7,764 nucleotides of DNA from Bifidobacterium breve (lineage in GTDB: Bacteria > Actinomycetota > Actinomycetes > S36-B12): assembly GCA_945885645.1 (NCBI GenBank), contig CAMCYV010000064.1:1-7764 (forward strand). The letters are read 5' to 3'. Made by a program: the position numbers and the translations under genes. A model generated the notes under the pieces. It worked only from the letters and a program-made list of their open reading frames with translations. It had not been told where the DNA came from and made no database searches. Positions 4,448-7,764 of this stretch are shown here, piece by piece; position 1 is the stretch's first letter, and every line of letters begins with the position of its first letter.

Positions 4448-5576
4448 CAACGTGATCTTGGACATTGATGCAATTCTCACCAACCCCGAAAAGCACATCA
4501 TCGTGTGCACAGGCTCAGGTGGAGTGGGAAAGACAACAACAGCAGCGGCGCTGGGACTTCGAGCAGCAGAACTTGGTCGCAATGTTTGTGTTCTCACGAT
4601 CGATCCCGCCCGCAGACTGGCGCAGGCCATGGGACTCACCGAACTTGATAACACCCCCCGCTCTGTTCCCGGCATCTCTAACGGATCATTGAGCGCAATG
4701 ATGCTCGACATGAAGCGCACATTTGACGAGGTTGTTGAATCCCACAGCGACCCTGAACGGGCTGAGCAGATTCTCAGTAATCCGTTCTACCAGGCACTTT
4801 CGTCGTCATTCGCTGGCACCCAGGAATACATGGCAATGGAAAAACTCGGGCAGTTGCGTGCCCAATCCCAGTGGGATTTGATCATCGTTGACACACCACC
4901 GAGTCGAAATGCCCTCGACTTTCTCGACGCCCCGGCCCGACTTGGATCATTTCTTGACGGCCGTTTGATTCGGATTATTACCGCGCCCGCGCGAGGCGCG
5001 GGTCGGGGAATTGGCAGAATCGCAGCTCTGAGTTTTGGAATTTTCACCAATGTCTTGAGCAAACTCCTTGGTGCGCAAGTACTTGCTGATGTGGGGAATT
5101 TTGTCGCTGATATCGATACAACTTTTGGCGGCTTCCGCGAAAGAGCTGATGCAACCTACGCACTTCTTAAAGACTCCGGTACCGAGTTCATTGTTGTTGC
5201 CGCTCCCGAGCGTGACGCTTTGCGTGAGGCTGCATATTTTGTCGAGCGACTCAACCAAGATTCAATGCCTCTGGGCGGATTGATACTGAATCGAGTACAA
5301 GAAGTTCCTGAAACAGGTCTCACCCAAGATCAAGTACTAGCGGCCGCCCAGAAATTAACGGCAGAAGGTCGAGGACCCTTGAGCGCAGCTCTCCTTGAAC
5401 TTCACGCGCAGCGAATGGAGATTAAAGAACGACAAAAACACCTTGCAATGCGTTTCACCGCTGCCCATCCAAATGTTGCCGTGCAACCGATTCCCGCGAT
5501 GGCTCAGGACGTACATGATTTAGACGGGCTGCGTGAAATTGGTGCAGCTTTAGCTAACCAATCAATCAACTGGTAA
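4440..5576 (+). CDS. ArsA/Get3-family ATPase, second subunit (Rv3680-like)
   Basis: P-loop ATPase of 378 aa, paralogue and probable partner of the preceding gene product. The P-loop is TGSGGVGKTTT (24-34). The signature lysine of the deviant Walker A motif is replaced by S26, while K31 is kept. Switch I keeps the catalytic aspartate in TIDPARRLAQAMG (D55). Walker B/switch II is VDTPPSRN (D151). MAMEKLGQL and DTPPSRNALDFLDAP are almost identical to mycobacterial Rv3680, as I recall it. Residues about 180-230 include a Gly/Arg-rich turn (PARGAGRGIGR) and a hydrophobic stretch (IAALSFGIFTNVLSKLLG). This falls in the helical subdomain where Get3 binds tail-anchor helices, so membrane-protein binding is plausible but inferred. 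No CxxC or ArsA-type metal cysteines are present. Its stop directly abuts the whiB stop on the other strand. The extra 50 residues over its partner are mostly C-terminal and contain a charged helix (HAQRMEIKERQKH). Confidence 0.92.
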   Translation: MSNNVILDIDAILTNPEKHIIVCTGSGGVGKTTTAAALGLRAAELGRNVCVLTIDPARRLAQAMGLTELDNTPRSVPGISNGSLSAMMLDMKRTFDEVVESHSDPERAEQILSNPFYQALSSSFAGTQEYMAMEKLGQLRAQSQWDLIIVDTPPSRNALDFLDAPARLGSFLDGRLIRIITAPARGAGRGIGRIAALSFGIFTNVLSKLLGAQVLADVGNFVADIDTTFGGFRERADATYALLKDSGTEFIVVAAPERDALREAAYFVERLNQDSMPLGGLILNRVQEVPETGLTQDQVLAAAQKLTAEGRGPLSAALLELHAQRMEIKERQKHLAMRFTAAHPNVAVQPIPAMAQDVHDLDGLREIGAALANQSINW

Positions 5577-5888
5577 TTACGAAGCGCGGTCGGTTGCGCT
5601 CAGGAATGACTGGCGCTCATATTCGTTTTGAGCGCTCATGAGAAGTGTTTTCCAGGAGCTCACATTGGGTCGACGACGAAGCAGTGCCCGACGTTCACGT
5701 TCAGTCATGCCACCCCACACTCCAAATTCGACCCGGTTATCAAGAGCATCGGAGAGGCATTCGGTGCGTACTTCACAGCCCAAACAAATTGCCTTTACAC
5801 GGTTCTGCGCGGCCCCTTGAACAAAAAGTGTGTCCGGGTCGGTATTGCGACAAGCTGCGTTGATGGCCCATTCGGTCGCAATTGCCAT
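5577..5888 (-). CDS. whiB4: WhiB-family Fe-S transcriptional regulator (WhiB4/WblA type)
   Basis: Redox- or NO-responsive regulator of 103 aa. The four cluster cysteines C13, C35, C38 and C44 have the WhiB arrangement C-x21-C-x2-C-x5-C and should hold a 4Fe-4S cluster. DALDNRVEFGVWGGMTERERRALLRRRP follows (in two parts, about 48-60 and 61-74), containing the GVWGG turn and a basic DNA-binding tail. DPDTLFVQGAAQ and the position between the ATPase pair and ponA2 identify the WhiB4 (Rv3681c)/WblA branch. In mycobacteria WhiB4 is tied to oxidative-stress control and in Streptomyces WblA to development and antibiotic repression; which applies here is unknown. ATG 5888 is chosen because AGGGG (5902-5898) precedes it by 9 nt; an in-frame GTG at 5918 would add 10 residues without a ribosome binding site. 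The mRNA leader would be about 70 nt from the proposed promoter. It ends tail-to-tail against the second ATPase gene with no gap. Confidence 0.94.
   Translation of the reverse strand: MAIATEWAINAACRNTDPDTLFVQGAAQNRVKAICLGCEVRTECLSDALDNRVEFGVWGGMTERERRALLRRRPNVSSWKTLLMSAQNEYERQSFLSATDRAS
5596..5638. repeat. Cluster of GCGCTCA/TGAGCGC motifs with hairpin potential
   Basis: GCGCTCA occurs at 5596-5602, 5613-5619 and 5632-5638, and its inverse TGAGCGC at 5629-5635, forming a perfect 10-bp palindrome TGAGCGCTCA (5629-5638). The copies at 5613-5619 and 5629-5635 make a 7-bp stem with a 9-nt loop. It lies within the last codons of whiB4, 20-62 nt downstream of the ATPase stop on the plus strand. 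No U-tract follows, so it is not a standard intrinsic terminator; it may still end or stabilise the ATPase transcript. Confidence 0.4.
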
Positions 5889-5964
5889 ATTCGCAAACCC
5901 CTCATTTAGTTTCCCCACCGCAGAGCACCGGGGCGGATTGGCCGGTCATCGCTTTACCCGTCGA

Positions 5965-5993
5965 ACTATGCTCCGCTGAAACCTCATAGTCAA
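5965..5993 (-). promoter_or_regulatory. Promoter of whiB4 (TTGACT-N17-CATAGT) with upstream A-rich tract
   Basis: On the minus strand TTGACT (5993-5988) and CATAGT (5970-5965) are separated by exactly 17 bp. Directly upstream, 5994-6010 reads as an A-rich tract (AAAACAAAAAACTA) like an UP element. Initiation near 5958 would give a leader of about 70 nt before the ATG at 5888. This is the best sigma-70-like promoter in the window. Confidence 0.5.
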
Positions 5994-6081
5994 TAGTTTT
6001 TTGTTTTGGGAAAGTTTGCACAAAGTCCCCCTGGAATTCATTTTAGAAACTGCTCCCCGGCTCCTAAAATGCGGGATGGCT

Positions 6082-6110
6082 TTGGAATTCTGGAACGAGG
6101 GACCTACCCT
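6082..6110 (+). promoter_or_regulatory. Promoter of ponA2 (TTGGAA-N17-TACCCT), near-leaderless
   Basis: TTGGAA (6082-6087) and TACCCT (6105-6110) are separated by 17 bp, and the -10 matches TANNNT. It ends 9 nt before the ATG at 6120, so transcription would begin at or within a few bases of that codon. This supports 6120 rather than the in-frame ATG at 6069, which would lie upstream of this promoter. GAGGGA at 6098-6103 is too far (16 nt) to serve the ATG. Confidence 0.4.
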
Positions 6111-6119
6111 TGGCGTCTG

Positions 6120-7764
6120 ATGAATATGCCCCCGGAACGACGCACCACAGGCACACTTGCGGCCTCGATAGGGGCAATTGTGGGGATTTCCGTCCTTGCC
6201 GGCCTGCTGGTGGGGCTCATGCTCATCCCGTTCGCCGGCAGCCTCGGAGTGCTCACCCGCGACGTGGTCCGGGACTTCGAGTCCCTCCCCGATGAACTGA
6301 ACACCCCGCCCCTGCCTGAACGCAGTGTCATTCTTGCTTCCGACGGCTCAGTTTTGGCCACCATTTACTACCAAAATCGAATTGAAGTCCCCTTGGAAAG
6401 CATTGCCCCCATCATGCGACAAGCAATGGTCGCGGTGGAAGACGCCCGCTTCCTTGACCACAACGGCGTGGACTTCCGTGGGATCGTCCGGGCGGCAGCA
6501 TCTAATGCCAGCTCCGGTGAGATCTCAGAAGGTGCCTCCACGTTGACCATGCAGTATGTCAAGAATGTCCTGGTGAATCAGGCGACCAGCGCCGAGGAAC
6601 TTGACGCTGCGCGCGGTGACAGTTCTGCCCGCAAAATCAAAGAGGTTCGGCTGGCACTGGCCCTGGAGAAACGATTTACCAAAGGCGAGATCCTCTCCCG
6701 CTATCTCAACATTGCCTACTTCGGATCCGGTGCCTATGGAATCGAAGCAGCTTCACGGCGCTACTTTTCACAGCCAGCAGCCGACCTCACCCTCGGGCAA
6801 GCCGCCACCCTCGCTGGAATTGTTCAGCGGCCGACCACCTACGATCCAATTCGCAATCCGGAGCTCTCTGCAGAGCGTCGCGATGTTGTCCTAGGTCGTA
6901 TGGCTGCCCTCGGTTACATTTCACAAGACGATGCCGAACGTGCCCAGAAAATTCCGATGCAAGAACTCCTCAACCCTACCCAGGTCTCTAACGGCTGCAC
7001 ATCAAGTTACGCACCGTTCTTCTGCGATTACGTTCTGCAATCAATTCGTCAAAACAGTGTTTTCGGCGATACTCCCGAGGCGCGCGAGGCTTTCCTTCGC
7101 CGAGGTGGCTACACCATCACAACCACACTTGATCCCACGGTACAAAAAGCAGTAACCCAGATCGTTAACACAACGATTCCCATTGATGACCCGAGTGGTA
7201 AAGCTGCAGCCATCTCAATGATCCAGCCGGGCACCGGACAAATAATTGCCATGGCCCAAAACCGCGACTGGGGAACAACTGGAAAAGGGAACACCACCTA
7301 CAACTACAACGCACCGCAAAGCATGGGTGGCACTATTGGAATGCAGGCCGGGTCGACATTCAAAATTTTCACTCTTGCCGCAGCACTCGAGGCGGGTATC
7401 TCACCGAATGAATACATCGATGCACCAAGCCCCAACACATTTGTCAACTTTAGAAACTGTGAAACGGGAGCAATCTACGAACCGGTAACAGTAAACAATT
7501 CGACAACCTCCGGCACCCTCAATATGTCGCAGGCAACGGCATATTCGACCAACACTTACTTCATGGCAATTGAGGAACGCACCGGGATTTGTCGGCCAGC
7601 AGACATCGCCGAATCACTTGGTGTAACTCTCGGAAACGGAGATCCCCTCCTCCGCGTACCTTCTTTCACCCTAGGAACCATGGAGATTGCACCCCTTTCC
7701 CTGGCCAATGCCTATGCAACTTTTGCAGCCCACGGTCGCTATTGCGAACCAATTCCCATCCTTG
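6120..7764 (+). CDS. ponA2: Bifunctional class A penicillin-binding protein (PonA2 type), 3' end cut by window edge
   Basis: Membrane-anchored peptidoglycan synthase that polymerises and crosslinks glycan strands on the outer face. 548 residues are visible. A short basic N-terminus (PPERR) is followed by a transmembrane segment at about 15-38. The glycosyltransferase family 51 domain shows EDARFLDHNG with catalytic E107, GASTLTMQYVKN (139-150), RKIKEVRLALALEKRFTKGEI starting at 171, SRYLN (193-197) and LAGIVQRPTTYDP. The transpeptidase domain shows GSTFK with nucleophile S412 and K415, and STN at 477-479; the KTG motif and any C-terminal PASTA domain lie beyond the edge. Motif 2 departs from GGSTxTQQ, with A140 and M145. 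Five extracytoplasmic cysteines (293, 302, 447, 491, 542) are present; the 293/302 pair (GC...FFC) also occurs in mycobacterial PonA2 as I recall it. Alternative in-frame starts are ATG 6069 and ATG 6126. It is divergent from whiB4 across 231 bp, the conserved order in this phylum. Confidence 0.95.
   Translation, partial: MNMPPERRTTGTLAASIGAIVGISVLAGLLVGLMLIPFAGSLGVLTRDVVRDFESLPDELNTPPLPERSVILASDGSVLATIYYQNRIEVPLESIAPIMRQAMVAVEDARFLDHNGVDFRGIVRAAASNASSGEISEGASTLTMQYVKNVLVNQATSAEELDAARGDSSARKIKEVRLALALEKRFTKGEILSRYLNIAYFGSGAYGIEAASRRYFSQPAADLTLGQAATLAGIVQRPTTYDPIRNPELSAERRDVVLGRMAALGYISQDDAERAQKIPMQELLNPTQVSNGCTSSYAPFFCDYVLQSIRQNSVFGDTPEAREAFLRRGGYTITTTLDPTVQKAVTQIVNTTIPIDDPSGKAAAISMIQPGTGQIIAMAQNRDWGTTGKGNTTYNYNAPQSMGGTIGMQAGSTFKIFTLAAALEAGISPNEYIDAPSPNTFVNFRNCETGAIYEPVTVNNSTTSGTLNMSQATAYSTNTYFMAIEERTGICRPADIAESLGVTLGNGDPLLRVPSFTLGTMEIAPLSLANAYATFAAHGRYCEPIPIL

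Noticed and set aside
3461..5576. Arsenic-resistance (ArsA pump) interpretation of the ATPase pair
   Set aside because: The metal-binding cysteines of ArsA are missing and there is no arsB, arsC, arsR or arsD nearby.
6032..6090. Direct repeat TGGAATTC at 6032-6039 and 6083-6090, 51 bp apart
   Set aside because: Only 8 bp long; the second copy overlaps the putative ponA2 -35. An operator pair is conceivable, but chance is as likely.
6069..6119. ATG 6069 as the ponA2 start
   Set aside because: No Shine-Dalgarno upstream; it precedes the proposed -35/-10, and the 17 extra residues have no counterpart in PonA2 as I recall it.
1..7764. Search for mobile elements, CRISPR arrays, tRNA/rRNA genes, riboswitches or toxin-antitoxin pairs
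   Set aside because: No transposase, integrase, repeat-spacer pattern, tRNA-like fold or small paired ORFs seen; every stretch over 300 bp is coding.

Overview
The window is a chromosomal segment of an actinomycete (Actinomycetota). The evidence is a WhiB-family Fe-S regulator, a CRP/GlxR-type regulator almost colinear with mycobacterial CRP, and a gene order I recognise from Mycobacterium tuberculosis (around Rv3674c-Rv3682) and Streptomyces (the wblA neighbourhood): nth, crp, metallo-beta-lactamase-fold hydrolase, RidA, DUF4177, two ArsA/Get3-like ATPases, WhiB4/WblA, and the bifunctional penicillin-binding protein PonA2. Base composition looks moderate (low to mid 50s % GC by eye), well below Streptomyces or Mycobacterium. 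Together with the very tight packing (overlapping genes, abutting stop codons), this suggests a compact-genome actinomycete such as a planktonic lineage. I cannot name a genus from the sequence.

Layout, left to right. (1) Positions 1-500, minus: 5' part of nth (endonuclease III), cut by the left edge. (2) 501-656: divergent regulatory gap. (3) 657-1340, plus: crp. (4) 3420 down to 1337, minus: a four-gene operon in transcription order DUF4177, RidA, NUDIX hydrolase, MBL-fold hydrolase, with gaps of 10 and 3 nt and an 8-nt overlap. Its last stop codon shares bases with the crp stop. (5) 3421-3460: a 40-bp divergent promoter. (6) 3461-5576, plus: two paralogous ArsA/Get3-like ATPases overlapping by 8 nt. 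(7) 5888 down to 5577, minus: whiB4/wblA, whose stop abuts the stop of the second ATPase. (8) 5889-6119: intergenic region with a plausible promoter for each flanking gene. (9) 6120 to the right edge, plus: ponA2, missing its C-terminus.

How the genes may fit together. Nth, RidA, NUDIX and the MBL hydrolase are repair or clean-up type enzymes (DNA base repair, reactive enamine/imine removal, nucleotide or CoA-derivative hydrolysis, ester/thioester or phosphodiester hydrolysis). The ATPase pair is best read as a heterodimer related to the Get3 membrane-protein targeting ATPase. WhiB4/WblA is a redox-sensing regulator, and PonA2 makes and crosslinks peptidoglycan at the outer face of the membrane. 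The order is conserved in actinomycetes I know, but the shared function of the block is not established.

I see no mobile element, CRISPR array, phage gene, defence system or RNA gene. The most interesting points are the 40-bp divergent promoter with two apparently leaderless, mutually overlapping start sites, and the complementary active-site losses in the two ATPases, which predict one composite catalytic site per heterodimer.
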